Assembly: GCF_002803075.1 (NCBI RefSeq)
Contig: NZ_NNBK01000001.1
Coordinates: 310,001 to 374,000, forward strand
Source: Streptomyces sp. CB01373
GTDB lineage: Bacteria; Actinomycetota; Actinomycetes; Streptomycetales; Streptomycetaceae
Length of the DNA: 64,000 nucleotides
Reading direction: 5' to 3'
The translations under genes were made by a program, and so were the position numbers. This document shows, in pieces, positions 34,315-42,806 of this stretch (position 1 is its first letter; each line of letters begins with the position of its first letter). The notes beneath the pieces were generated by a model. The model did no database searches. It saw only the letters and a program-made list of their open reading frames with translations, and was not told where the DNA came from.

Positions 34315-35042
34315 ATCGAGTGGCACTCGGCCTCGCGGTAGGGGCCGGCTACCTCCTGGGACGGACCAAGAAGGCGAAATTCGCCCTCGCCGTGGGCAGC
34401 ATGGTGGCGGGCAAGAAGCTGAACCTCGGTCCGCGCGGAATCGCGGACCTGGTCAACCAGCAGCTGATGAACAACCCGCAGTTCAAGGAGATCGGGGACC
34501 AGCTGCGCCAGGAACTGCGGGGCGTCGGCAAGGCGGCTTCGGGGGCTCTGGTCGAACGGCAGATGACCGCGCTCGCCGACCGGCTGCACGAGCGGACCGC
34601 GCAGGTCCGTGACGAACTCGCCGGCGTCGTACCGCAGCCCGGCGGGGACGAGGAGAGCGAGGGGGAGGACGCGTACCCGGACGAGGGCGACGGCGAGCGC
34701 CGGGACGAGTATGAGGACGAGTACGACGACCGGGAGGGCCGCGAGGCCGAGGGGGAGGACCGGGCCGAGTCCGGTGACCGGGGCGCACCGGGCCGCAAGG
34801 AAGCGTCCGGGAAGGCCCCCGCGAAGAAGGCGCCCCCGAAGAAGACCGCCAAGAAGACGTCGGCGGGCGCCCCCGCCCGCAGGGAAGCGGCGAAGAAGGC
34901 GCCCGCGAAGAAGGCTCCCGCCCAGAAGGCGGCGGCGAAGAAGACCGCGACCGGCCGGACGGCCGCGAAGAAGACCGCCGCTCCCGGCGGCGCGACCCGT
35001 GCCGCCCGCTCCCGGCGGCCGAAGGGTGGTGGTGACCGATGA
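34311..35042 (+). CDS. gvpY: GvpY: membrane-start protein with acidic middle and Lys/Ala-rich tail
   Basis: This 243-residue, Streptomyces-type gas vesicle cluster protein begins with a hydrophobic segment (VALGLAVGAGYLLGR) and a helix (residues about 40-105; ADLVNQQLMNNPQFKEIGDQL). An acidic stretch (about 112-155) rich in Glu/Asp with Tyr (DEYEDEYDDREG) follows. It ends in an about 85-residue histone-H1-like tail with repeated AKKAP/AKKTA units. The basic tail could bind the Glu-rich tail of GvpZ, shell proteins or nucleic acid. The function is not known. It overlaps gvpG and gvpZ. Confidence 0.85.
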   Translation: MNRVALGLAVGAGYLLGRTKKAKFALAVGSMVAGKKLNLGPRGIADLVNQQLMNNPQFKEIGDQLRQELRGVGKAASGALVERQMTALADRLHERTAQVRDELAGVVPQPGGDEESEGEDAYPDEGDGERRDEYEDEYDDREGREAEGEDRAESGDRGAPGRKEASGKAPAKKAPPKKTAKKTSAGAPARREAAKKAPAKKAPAQKAAAKKTATGRTAAKKTAAPGGATRAARSRRPKGGGDR

Positions 35043-36205
35043 CCGAGGCCCTCGGATCCGCGACCCGCGCCGCCGGCGGCGCGGCGAAGGGCAGCCCGCT
35101 CGGCGATCTCGCCCACAGCGAGGCCGCCGACCGCCTCAAGGCAGAGGTGCAGGACTACCTCGCCGCCCAGGCCCAGCGGCTGCTGGCCGGCTTCGGCCAC
35201 AAGCTCGGCGAGACCACCGGCAAGCTGAACGACATCGCCGAGGGCAACAGCCCCGGCTTCGCCAAGCTCGCCCTCGACGCCGGCCGCAAGGTCGCCGAGG
35301 GCAAGGGGCCGGTGCGCTCGATCCTGGAGCTGGGCGCCTCCCGCGCCAAGGACAGGGTCATGGGCGCGCTGAAGAACATCGGAGGCGGTGGCGGCGGGAG
35401 CAAGCGCAAGCGCGGCGGGGGCAACAAGCCCATCGTCATCATCGAGTCCGTCGATGTCGGCGTGCCGCTGCGCACCGCCTACGACCAGTGGACCCAGTTC
35501 CAGGACTTCAGCACCTTCGCCAAGGGCGTCAAGAGCGCGAGCCGCGCCGACGACACCCACTCCGACTGGCAGCTGAAGGTGTTCTGGTCCAGCCGGAGCT
35601 GGAAGGCCCACACCACCGAGCAGGTGCCCGACGACCGCATCCAGTGGACGTCGGAGGGCGCCAAGGGCACCACGAAGGGCGTCGTCTCCTTCCACCGTCT
35701 CGACGAGAACCTCACCCGGGTCCTGCTGGTCATGGAGTACTACCCCAGCGGGCTCTTCGAGAAGACCGGCAACATCTGGCGGGCCCAGGGCCGCCGCGCC
35801 CGGCTGGACCTGAAGAACTACGTCCGCTTCATCACCCTCAAGGGGGAGGCCGCGGACAGCTGGCGCGGTGAGATCCGCGACGGCGAGGTCGTCCGCAGCC
35901 ACGAGGACGTGGTCGAGGAGGAGGAGCGGGAGGCCGCCGAGAGGGACGAGGAGCCCGAAGAGGAGGAGGGCCCGTACGCCGAGGAGGAGAACGGCGAGTA
36001 CGGGGAAGAGGTCGAGTACGGGGAAGAGGAGGAGCAGCCGGAGGAAGAGTACGAGGACGAGGGCGGGGAGCAGCCCGAGGAAGAGGCCGAGGGCGAGTAC
36101 GAGTCCGAGGAAGAGCCCGAGGAGGAAGAGGAAGAGCCCGAGGAAGAGGAAGAGCCCGAGGAAGAGGAAGAGCCCGAGTACGCCGAGGGCAGGGGCCGCC
36201 GATGA
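35039..36205 (+). CDS. gvpZ: GvpZ: SRPBCC domain with long Glu-rich tail
   Basis: This 388-residue protein has a helical N-terminal region (about 1-115; AHSEAADRLKAEVQDYLAAQ), a Gly/Lys/Arg linker (GGGGGGSKRKRGGGNKP), and an SRPBCC/polyketide-cyclase-like domain (about 130-270; IESVDVGVPLRTAYDQWTQF, VLLVMEYYPSGL). An about 100-residue tail is made almost only of Glu with Pro, Tyr and Gly. The tail DNA is a run of near-identical 15-18-bp repeats coding EEPEEEE. The SRPBCC domain suggests a hydrophobic ligand. It sits between gvpY and gvpJ with ATGA overlaps. Confidence 0.86.
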   Translation: MTEALGSATRAAGGAAKGSPLGDLAHSEAADRLKAEVQDYLAAQAQRLLAGFGHKLGETTGKLNDIAEGNSPGFAKLALDAGRKVAEGKGPVRSILELGASRAKDRVMGALKNIGGGGGGSKRKRGGGNKPIVIIESVDVGVPLRTAYDQWTQFQDFSTFAKGVKSASRADDTHSDWQLKVFWSSRSWKAHTTEQVPDDRIQWTSEGAKGTTKGVVSFHRLDENLTRVLLVMEYYPSGLFEKTGNIWRAQGRRARLDLKNYVRFITLKGEAADSWRGEIRDGEVVRSHEDVVEEEEREAAERDEEPEEEEGPYAEEENGEYGEEVEYGEEEEQPEEEYEDEGGEQPEEEAEGEYESEEEPEEEEEEPEEEEEPEEEEEPEYAEGRGRR

Positions 36206-36654
36206 CGACGCCCGGTCGACTGCCCGACCCGTACGGCCCGAGCAGCGGGGCCAACCTCGCCGACATCCTCGAGCGCGTGCTCGACAAGGGCATCGTCATC
36301 GCGGGCGACATCCGCATCAACCTGCTCGACATCGAACTGCTCACCATCAAGCTCCGGCTCGTCGTCGCCTCGGTCGACAAGGCCAAGGAGATGGGTATCG
36401 ACTGGTGGGAGAGCGACCCGGCGCTCTCCTCCCGCGCCCGTCGCGACGAGCTCGCCCGGGAGAACGCCGAGCTGCGCGAGCGGCTGGCACGCCTGGAGGA
36501 ACTGGAGCTGGACCGCGGTCGCCGCGAGCCGGACCGCCTGGACCGCGGCCGGACGGACCGGGACCGCGACCGCCTGGACCGGGGCCGCACGGATGAGGAC
36601 CGTGCGGATCAGGATCGCACGGATCAGGATCGCGCCCGCAAGGAGGAACGATGA
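36202..36654 (+). CDS. gvpJ: Gas vesicle protein GvpJ with Asp-Arg repeat tail
   Basis: This 150-residue GvpA-like minor shell protein has its core at about residues 17-70 (LADILERVLDKGIVIAGDI, INLLDIELLTIKLRLVVASVD, then WWESDP), typical of GvpJ. A helix (ARENAELRERLARLEELELD) and a strongly charged tail of repeated DRGRTDRDRD/ADQDRTDQDR follow, encoded by imperfect tandem repeats. GvpJ is thought to help nucleate or shape the conical tips. It overlaps gvpZ and gvpL by 4 nt each. Confidence 0.93.
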   Translation: MTTPGRLPDPYGPSSGANLADILERVLDKGIVIAGDIRINLLDIELLTIKLRLVVASVDKAKEMGIDWWESDPALSSRARRDELARENAELRERLARLEELELDRGRREPDRLDRGRTDRDRDRLDRGRTDEDRADQDRTDQDRARKEER

Positions 36655-37409
36655 CCGGACTGCGGTACGTCTACGCCGTCTGCCGGCCCCTCGGCGCACC
36701 CCTCCAGGCGCAGCTGACCGGGGTGGCGGGCGCCCCGGCGAAGCAGCTCAACCACCACGGCCTGGTCGCCGTCGTCAGCGAGGTGCCCGAGCGCGACTTC
36801 GCCGAGGAGCCGCTGCGCGCCCATCTGGAGGACCTCGACTGGCTCGCCGCCACCGCCCGCGCCCACCAGGGGGTCGTCGACGCGCTGACCGTCGTCACCA
36901 CACCGCTGCCGCTCAGGCTCGCCACCGTCTTCCGCGACGACAGCGCCGTGCGCTCGATGATCGAGGCCCGCGAGGAGCACATCCGCCGCACCCTGGACCG
37001 GCTGGAGGGGCGCGTGGAGTGGGGCGTCAAGATCTACGCCGAGACCGAGCAGCCCCAGCAGGCCGCGCAGCCCGCGGCGAAGGCGGCCTCCGGCCGGGAC
37101 TACCTGCGGCAGCGGCGGCAGCAGACGCGGGCGGGGGAGGACCTGTGGCAGAAGGCGGAGGCCTTCGCCACCCACCTGCACGAACAGCTCTCCGCCTTCG
37201 CCGAGGAGTCCCGGCTGCACGCCCCGCAGAACCCCAGCCTCTCCGGCGCGGCGGGGCGCAACGTGCTCAACGCCGCCTATCTGGTGCCGCGCGGGCACTC
37301 CGAGGAGTTCGTGGAACTCGTGGACCGCACGAAGGACGACGTACCCGGGCTGCGTGTGGAACTCACCGGGCCGTGGGCGGCGTACTCCTTCGCGGGGGAG
37401 GAGGCATGA
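36651..37409 (+). CDS. gvpL: Gas vesicle accessory protein GvpL
   Basis: This second GvpF/GvpL-family protein has 252 residues. It has LRYVYAVCRP at the start, VVTTPLPLRLATVFRDD, LEGRVEWGVKIYAE, and the C-terminal NAAYLVPRGHSEEFVELVD and GPWAAYSFA. GvpL acts as a hub for minor gas vesicle proteins in haloarchaea. An insertion rich in Gln/Ala (residues about 125-160) distinguishes it from GvpF. It overlaps gvpJ and gvpS by ATGA. Confidence 0.93.
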   Translation: MTGLRYVYAVCRPLGAPLQAQLTGVAGAPAKQLNHHGLVAVVSEVPERDFAEEPLRAHLEDLDWLAATARAHQGVVDALTVVTTPLPLRLATVFRDDSAVRSMIEAREEHIRRTLDRLEGRVEWGVKIYAETEQPQQAAQPAAKAASGRDYLRQRRQQTRAGEDLWQKAEAFATHLHEQLSAFAEESRLHAPQNPSLSGAAGRNVLNAAYLVPRGHSEEFVELVDRTKDDVPGLRVELTGPWAAYSFAGEEA

Positions 37410-37591
37410 CGGTCGTCGAACGCCGTGAGATCGCCCTGGTCGACCTGCTCGACCGGCTGCTGGCCGGCGGTGTCGTCATCACCGGGGACATCACCCTGCG
37501 CATCGCCGACGTGGACCTCGTCCGCATCGACCTGAACGCGCTGATCAGCTCGGTGAACGCACAAGTGCCGTCGCCCTTCGAGGAGCAGTAG
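37406..37591 (+). CDS. gvpS: Gas vesicle protein GvpS (short GvpA-like)
   Basis: This 61-residue minimal GvpA-family protein (EIALVDLLDRLLAGGVVITG, ITLRIADVDLVRIDLNALISSV) lacks any tail, unlike GvpA and GvpJ here. It is probably a minor shell component. Start and stop are fixed by overlaps: ATGA with gvpL and a 1-nt overlap (TAGTG) with gvpK. Confidence 0.92.
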   Translation: MTVVERREIALVDLLDRLLAGGVVITGDITLRIADVDLVRIDLNALISSVNAQVPSPFEEQ

Positions 37592-37872
37592 TGGCCCCGC
37601 GCAAGCACATGGACCTGGAACCCGACACCGTCGAGCGGGACCTGGTGAAACTCGTGCTCACCGTCGTCGAGCTGCTGCGCCAGCTCATGGAGCGGCAGGC
37701 GCTGCGCCGCTTCGACGAGGGGGACCTGAGCGAGGAGCAGGAGGAGCGGATCGGCCTCACGCTCATGCTCCTGGAGGACCGCATGGCCGAGCTGCGCGAC
37801 CGCTACGGGCTGCGGCCCGAGGACCTGAACCTCGACCTCGGACCGCTGGGACCCCTGCTTCCCCGGAAGTGA
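37591..37872 (+). CDS. gvpK: Gas vesicle protein GvpK
   Basis: This 93-residue helical protein has the GvpK signature (ERDLVKLVLTVVELLRQLMERQALRR; LTLMLLEDRMAELRDRYGL; DLNLDLGPLGPLL). It is a minor structural/assembly protein and the last gene of the cluster. The GTG start overlaps the gvpS stop by one base. No clear terminator lies in the 42 nt before the convergent methyltransferase gene. Confidence 0.93.
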   Translation: MAPRKHMDLEPDTVERDLVKLVLTVVELLRQLMERQALRRFDEGDLSEEQEERIGLTLMLLEDRMAELRDRYGLRPEDLNLDLGPLGPLLPRK

Positions 37873-37914
37873 GCACCCGGGAACGAGGGGGACGAGGAGA
37901 GGGAGGCGCCGGGG

Positions 37915-38733
37915 TCAGGCCTCCTTGCGGCACAGGATCTCCCCGTGCAGGACCGCGAACCAGCCGTCGTGCCGCTCGCCCCACTCCCGCCACGCCGCCG
38001 ACACGGCCCGCAGTCGGTCCTCGGTCGCGTGTCCGCCTTCGACGGCGCGCCCGGCGTAGGCCGACGCCAGGGTGCGGTCGGCCCAGAGCCCGCTCCACCA
38101 GGCACGCTCGTCCTCGGTGGCGTAGGTCCAGGTGCTGGAGCCGGCCGTGACGTCGGTGAAGCCGGCCTCCAGCGCCCAGGACCGCAGCCGGCGTCCGGCG
38201 TCCGGCTCGCCGCCGTTGGCGCGGGCGACCCGCCGGTACAGGCCGAGCCAGTCGTCCAGTCCTTCCACCCGCGGGTACCAGCTCATCGCGGCGTAGTCCG
38301 CGTCGCGCACGGCGACGTACCCGCCCGGCTTCGTGACCCGCCGCATCTCGCGCAGCGCCTGCACGGGGTCGCCCACGTGCTGGAGCACCTGGTGGGCGTG
38401 GACGACGCAGAACGTGTCGTCGGGGTGGTCGAGGGCGTGGACGTCGGCCACCGCGAAGTCGACGTTGGTCAGACCCCGTCCGGCGGCCGTGGCGCGGGCC
38501 TGCTCCAGGACGCCGGGCGCCCGGTCGACACCCGTGACGTGCCCCTGGGGGACCAGGGCCGCCAGGTCGGCGGTGATGGTGCCGGGGCCGCAGCCGATGT
38601 CGAGGATCCGCATATGGGGCCGCAGCGAGCCGAGCAGGTAGGCCGCGGAGTTGGCGGCGGTGCGCCAGGTGTGCGAACGCAGCACGGACTCGTGGTGCCC
38701 GTGCGTGTAGACGGCCGTCTCCCGATTCGGCAT
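37915..38733 (-). CDS. Class I SAM-dependent methyltransferase (UbiE-like)
   Basis: This 272-residue protein has SAM-binding motif I ILDIGCGPGTITADLAALV near residue 45, the Asp-containing VTGVDRAP, AVADVHALDHPDDTF, and HAHQVLQHVGDP, a common feature of UbiE/COQ5-like enzymes. The start at 38733 has AAGGGG about 8 nt upstream; earlier in-frame starts lack one. It is convergent with gvpK. The substrate is unknown. Confidence 0.88.
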   Translation of the reverse strand: MPNRETAVYTHGHHESVLRSHTWRTAANSAAYLLGSLRPHMRILDIGCGPGTITADLAALVPQGHVTGVDRAPGVLEQARATAAGRGLTNVDFAVADVHALDHPDDTFCVVHAHQVLQHVGDPVQALREMRRVTKPGGYVAVRDADYAAMSWYPRVEGLDDWLGLYRRVARANGGEPDAGRRLRSWALEAGFTDVTAGSSTWTYATEDERAWWSGLWADRTLASAYAGRAVEGGHATEDRLRAVSAAWREWGERHDGWFAVLHGEILCRKEA

Positions 38734-38863
38734 GGCTGTACCCCTTCTCGTCCCCTGATCCCGTGGGGCCCGCGGCCCCGGGCGGCACGGGATCACGGTA
38801 CGCCTCCATGCCGAATGGTGAGACCCCCGGTTTCACGATCCGAGACAGTTGGTGGGTGGGCGG

Positions 38864-40357
38864 TCAGTCACCGGGGAGCGGCCGGTACACCGCCAGCGCC
38901 TCGGGCAACTTCTCCAGCCACAGCTCGTCCGCCACCTCCATCACCTCGCCGTCGTGGGCGAGCAGGGTGCCGGGCGTGACACCGGTCAGACGCAGCCGTC
39001 CCACCTGGACCGCCGCGTGGGCCGGGGACCGCGTCAGCGGGCCGGCCAGGGCCGCGGACAGCAGGCGCAGGGCGGGCCTGCGGCCCCCGTGCACCACCCG
39101 GACGTCGAGGTTCCCGTCCGTCAGGTCGAGCCGGCGGCCCAGCGCGAGCCCACGGCGGTGGTACGTGCCGTTCCCGGCGAACAGCAGCCACAGCGGGTGG
39201 GTGTGGCCCTTCACCACCGCCCGCAGCGGATGGCGGTCGGCGCGCAGCACCTTCAGCGCCGCCAGCACCCCGGCCGGCCAGGTGCCGATCCGTCCGGCCA
39301 GGCGGTCGCGCCGGCGTACCAGCTCCGGGTACACGCCGAGGCTGAAGGTGTTGAGGAAGACGCCCCGCTTGCTCCCGGAACGGAAGCGGCCCACGTCGAC
39401 GCGGACTCCGTGACCGTGCTCCACGGCACGGGCCAGGTCCCGCGCGTCCTCCACGCCCAGATCGAGGGCGAAGTGGTTCAGGGTGCCACCGGGCAGCACC
39501 GCGAGCGGCAGGCCGCGGCACAGGGCGACCTCGGCGGCCGTGTTCACGGTGCCGTCGCCGCCGCACACTCCGAGCACCCGGGCGCGGTCCGCCGCCTTCT
39601 CCAGCTCGGCCCGGACCTCCTCCGGCCCGCACTCGACGATTTCCGCCTCCGGCAGTAGGTCCACCAGCGCACTGGCGCGGTCCGCGGTGCCCGAGGCCCG
39701 GTTGGCCACGAGTACCAGGCCCTTGCCGCCGGGCAGCGCCGGCAGGTCGGCGCGGGAGCGGGCCGGCGGGTCGGTCCGGGCGCGGGTGGGCACCAGGGCC
39801 CGGGCCGCGAACGCGACGCCCGCCCCCAGCGCGGCACCCGCCAGCACATCGCTCGGGAAGTGGACCCCGGTGTAGACGCGCGAGAGCGCGACCGACGCGG
39901 CGACCGGGGCCACCGCTGCCCCCCAGGCCGGGGACTCCAGGGCGACGCCCGTCGCGAAGGCGGCCGCGGACGCCGCGTGCCCGGACGGGAAGGACGTGGT
40001 GAACGGCTGCCGCTTGAGCCGGCGCATGAGCGGGACGGGGTCCAGGGCCGGCCGGTCGCGGCGCACCGAGCGCTTGCCGATCGTGTTGACGGTCAGGGAC
40101 GCCAGGCTCAGCGAGACCAGGCCGCGGGCCGCGGCCCTGCGGGCCCTCGGGCTGCGGCTCGCGGTGATGGCGGCGGCCACCGCGCACCACAGCACGCCGT
40201 GGTTGGCGGCCCGGCTCAGTCTCGGCAGCACCGGGCCCGCGCCGGGCCAGCGGCGCTCGGCCGCGAACTCGAACAGCCGGCCGTCCAGGGCCGACAGGCG
40301 GTGCAGGAGGGCGTGGGCGCCGGTCTTCGCGGCGGTGAGGTCGACGTCTGGGCTCAT
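38864..40357 (-). CDS. PAP2 phosphatase / diacylglycerol kinase fusion
   Basis: This 497-residue bifunctional lipid enzyme has an N-terminal PAP2-type phosphatase (about 1-190) with the three motifs KRSVRRDRP, PSGHAAS and SRVYTGVHFPSDV between transmembrane helices. Its C-terminal DAGK-catalytic domain (about 205-495) carries VANRASG, GVCGGDGTVNTAAEVAL and PGGTLNHFALDLG. It could interconvert phosphatidate or undecaprenyl phosphates with their alcohols at the membrane. This fusion is common in actinobacteria. No ribosome site is visible and the divergent gap to the next gene is only 108 nt, so the transcript may be leaderless. Confidence 0.92.
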   Translation of the reverse strand: MSPDVDLTAAKTGAHALLHRLSALDGRLFEFAAERRWPGAGPVLPRLSRAANHGVLWCAVAAAITASRSPRARRAAARGLVSLSLASLTVNTIGKRSVRRDRPALDPVPLMRRLKRQPFTTSFPSGHAASAAAFATGVALESPAWGAAVAPVAASVALSRVYTGVHFPSDVLAGAALGAGVAFAARALVPTRARTDPPARSRADLPALPGGKGLVLVANRASGTADRASALVDLLPEAEIVECGPEEVRAELEKAADRARVLGVCGGDGTVNTAAEVALCRGLPLAVLPGGTLNHFALDLGVEDARDLARAVEHGHGVRVDVGRFRSGSKRGVFLNTFSLGVYPELVRRRDRLAGRIGTWPAGVLAALKVLRADRHPLRAVVKGHTHPLWLLFAGNGTYHRRGLALGRRLDLTDGNLDVRVVHGGRRPALRLLSAALAGPLTRSPAHAAVQVGRLRLTGVTPGTLLAHDGEVMEVADELWLEKLPEALAVYRPLPGD

Positions 40358-40465
40358 AGGGGACCGCTACCCTGAAGTGGCCGTTTCTTGTGTGCGCTGT
40401 TTCCGGTGGGCTGTGCGCCGTGTCCGGTGTGCGCGGGGCGGCACCGGCCGTCGTAGGGACCCCGC

Positions 40466-41119
40466 ATGCGTCTGCTCCTCATCCGCCACGCCCAGACCCC
40501 CTCCAACGTGGGCCAACTGCTGGACACGCGGATCCCCGGGCCGGGCCTGACGCGGCTCGGCGAACAGCAGGCCGCCGCGCTGCCGCGGGCGCTCGCCGGG
40601 GAGGACATCCAGGCGCTCTACGCCTCCACCCTGGTCCGCACCCAGCTCACCGCCCGGCCGCTGGCCGCCGAGCGCGGACTCGACGTGATCGTCCGCGACG
40701 GCATCCGCGAGGTGTCCGCGGGCGACCTGGAGACGGAGCCGGGCGACTCCGAGCGCGGCCGGACGTACATGCGCACGCTGCTGGGCTGGGCCGCCGGTGA
40801 CACCCGGTCCCGTATCCCCGGAGGCGAGAGCGGCACCGAGGTGCTGGCCCGCTACGACGCCGTCGTCGCCGAGGCCACCGCGGACGGCGCCGGAACCGTC
40901 GCCCTGGTCAGTCACGGCGCGGCCATCCGCCTGTGGACCGCGGTCCGCGTCCGCAACCTCGACGCGGAGTTCGCCGCCACTCACCCCCTGGAGAACACCG
41001 GCGTGGTGGTCCTCCAGGGCTCGGCCCGCATCGGATGGACGGCCCTGGCATGGGCGGACGCCCTCGTCACCCCGGCGCGGGAGAGCGGCCCGACGGGACG
41101 GCCCGTGGACTTCGGATAA
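40466..41119 (+). CDS. Histidine phosphatase family protein
   Basis: This 217-residue phosphoglycerate-mutase-like phosphatase has the N-terminal LIRHAQTPSN with catalytic Arg7-His8, a second active-site Arg in STLVRTQ, the acid Glu in GIREVSAGDLE and the second His in ALVSHGAAI. Substrates in this family range from phosphosugars to phosphoproteins. TAGGGA lies 6 nt before the ATG, suggesting leaderless transcription. It is followed 42 nt later by the ABC-F gene. Confidence 0.9.
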   Translation: MRLLLIRHAQTPSNVGQLLDTRIPGPGLTRLGEQQAAALPRALAGEDIQALYASTLVRTQLTARPLAAERGLDVIVRDGIREVSAGDLETEPGDSERGRTYMRTLLGWAAGDTRSRIPGGESGTEVLARYDAVVAEATADGAGTVALVSHGAAIRLWTAVRVRNLDAEFAATHPLENTGVVVLQGSARIGWTALAWADALVTPARESGPTGRPVDFG

Positions 41120-41161
41120 GAGTTTGCCGGGCCCGTACGGCCGCCGTCAGAATGCCTGACC

Positions 41162-42781
41162 ATGGGACATCTGGAAGCCGCGCACCTCGAGTACGTCCTC
41201 CCCGACGGGAGGACGCTGCTCGGCGACGTGTCCTTCCGGGTGGGAGAGGGGGCCGCCGTCGCCCTCGTCGGACCCAACGGCGCGGGCAAGACCACCCTGC
41301 TGCGCATGGTCTCCGGCGAGCTGAAGCCGCACGGCGGCACCGTGACCGTCAGCGGCGGCCTCGGCGTGATGCGGCAGTTCGTGGGGTCGGTGCGGGACGA
41401 GACGACCGTGCGCGACCTGCTCGTGTCGGTCGCGCCGCCGCGGGTGCGGCAGGCCGCGCGGGCCGTCGACGAGGCCGAGCACGCCATCATGACCGTCGAC
41501 GACGAGGCCGCCCAGTTCCAGTACGCGCAGGCGCTCGCCGACTGGGCGGAGGCCCGCGGCTACGAGGCCGAGACGCTGTGGGACATGTGCACCACGGCCG
41601 CGCTCGGCGTGCCCTACGACAAGGCGCAGTGGCGACAGGTGAGCACCCTGTCCGGCGGCGAGCAGAAGCGGCTGGTGCTGGAGGCGCTGCTGCGCGGCAC
41701 CGACGAGGTACTGCTGCTCGACGAGCCGGACAACTACCTCGACGTGCCCGGCAAGCGCTGGCTGGAGGAGCGGCTGAAGGAGACCCGCAAGACGGTCCTG
41801 TTCGTCTCCCACGACCGTGAACTGCTCGCCCGCGCCGCCGACCGGATCGTCTCCCTCGAACCCGGCCCGGCCGGCGCGGACGCCTGGGTGCACGGCGGCG
41901 GCTTCGCCACCTACCACGAGGCCCGCCGCGAGCGCTTCGCCCGCTTCGAGGAGCTGCGCAGGCGCTGGGACGAGAAGCACGCGCAGCTGAAGAAGCTGGT
42001 GCTGAACCTGCGGCAGGCCGCCACCGTCAGCCATGAACTGGCCTCCCGCTACCAGGCCGCCCAGACCCGGCTGCGCAAGTTCGAGGAGGCCGGGCCGCCG
42101 CCGGAGCCGCCGCGCGAGCAGGACATCCGGATGCGCCTGAAGGGCGGCCGCACCGGCGTCCGTGCCGTCACCTGCCAGGGCCTGGAGCTGACCGGCCTGA
42201 TGCACCCCTTCGACCTGGAGGTCTTCTACGGCGAACGCGTCGCGGTGCTCGGCTCCAACGGCTCCGGCAAGTCGCACTTCCTGCGGTTGCTGGCCGGCGA
42301 GGACGTGGCGCACACCGGTGCGTGGAAGCTCGGCGCGCGCGTGGTCCCCGGGCACTTCGCCCAGACCCACGCACACCCCGAGCTGATGGGCCGCACCCTG
42401 CTGGACATCCTGTGGAAGGAGCACTCCCAGGACCGCGGGGCCGCCATGTCCCGGCTGCGCCGCTACGAACTGACCGGCCAGGCCGAGCAGACCTTCGACC
42501 GGCTCTCCGGCGGGCAGCAGGCCCGGTTCCAGATCCTGCTCCTCGAGCTGGCGGGCGCCACCGCCCTGCTCCTGGACGAGCCGACCGACAACCTCGACCT
42601 GGATTCCGCCGAGGCACTCCAGGAAGGCCTGGAGGCCTTCGAGGGCACGGTCGTCGCGGTCACCCACGACCGCTGGTTCGCCCGCTCCTTCGACCGGTAC
42701 CTGGTCTTCGGCAGCGACGGCCGGGTCCGCGAGACCCCGGAACCGGTGTGGGACGAACGGCGGGTGCGGCGGGCGCGGTAA
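41162..42781 (+). CDS. ABC-F family ATPase (soluble, two ABC domains)
   Basis: This 539-residue protein has two nucleotide-binding domains and no membrane part. NBD1 carries Walker A GPNGAGKTTLL, signature LSGGEQKRL and Walker B LLLDEPDNYLD. NBD2 carries GSNGSGKSHFL, LSGGQQARF and LLLDEPTDNLDLD. The linker (about 250-300) is a charged helical hairpin (ARRERFARFEELRRRWDEKHAQLKKL), as in ribosome-acting ABC-F factors. Such proteins regulate translation or protect ribosomes from antibiotics. Walker A of NBD2 has SH instead of the usual ST/TT after Lys. Confidence 0.92.
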   Translation: MGHLEAAHLEYVLPDGRTLLGDVSFRVGEGAAVALVGPNGAGKTTLLRMVSGELKPHGGTVTVSGGLGVMRQFVGSVRDETTVRDLLVSVAPPRVRQAARAVDEAEHAIMTVDDEAAQFQYAQALADWAEARGYEAETLWDMCTTAALGVPYDKAQWRQVSTLSGGEQKRLVLEALLRGTDEVLLLDEPDNYLDVPGKRWLEERLKETRKTVLFVSHDRELLARAADRIVSLEPGPAGADAWVHGGGFATYHEARRERFARFEELRRRWDEKHAQLKKLVLNLRQAATVSHELASRYQAAQTRLRKFEEAGPPPEPPREQDIRMRLKGGRTGVRAVTCQGLELTGLMHPFDLEVFYGERVAVLGSNGSGKSHFLRLLAGEDVAHTGAWKLGARVVPGHFAQTHAHPELMGRTLLDILWKEHSQDRGAAMSRLRRYELTGQAEQTFDRLSGGQQARFQILLLELAGATALLLDEPTDNLDLDSAEALQEGLEAFEGTVVAVTHDRWFARSFDRYLVFGSDGRVRETPEPVWDERRVRRAR

Positions 42782-42806
42782 CGCTCCGCCCCGGTCGCCG
42801 GGCCGC

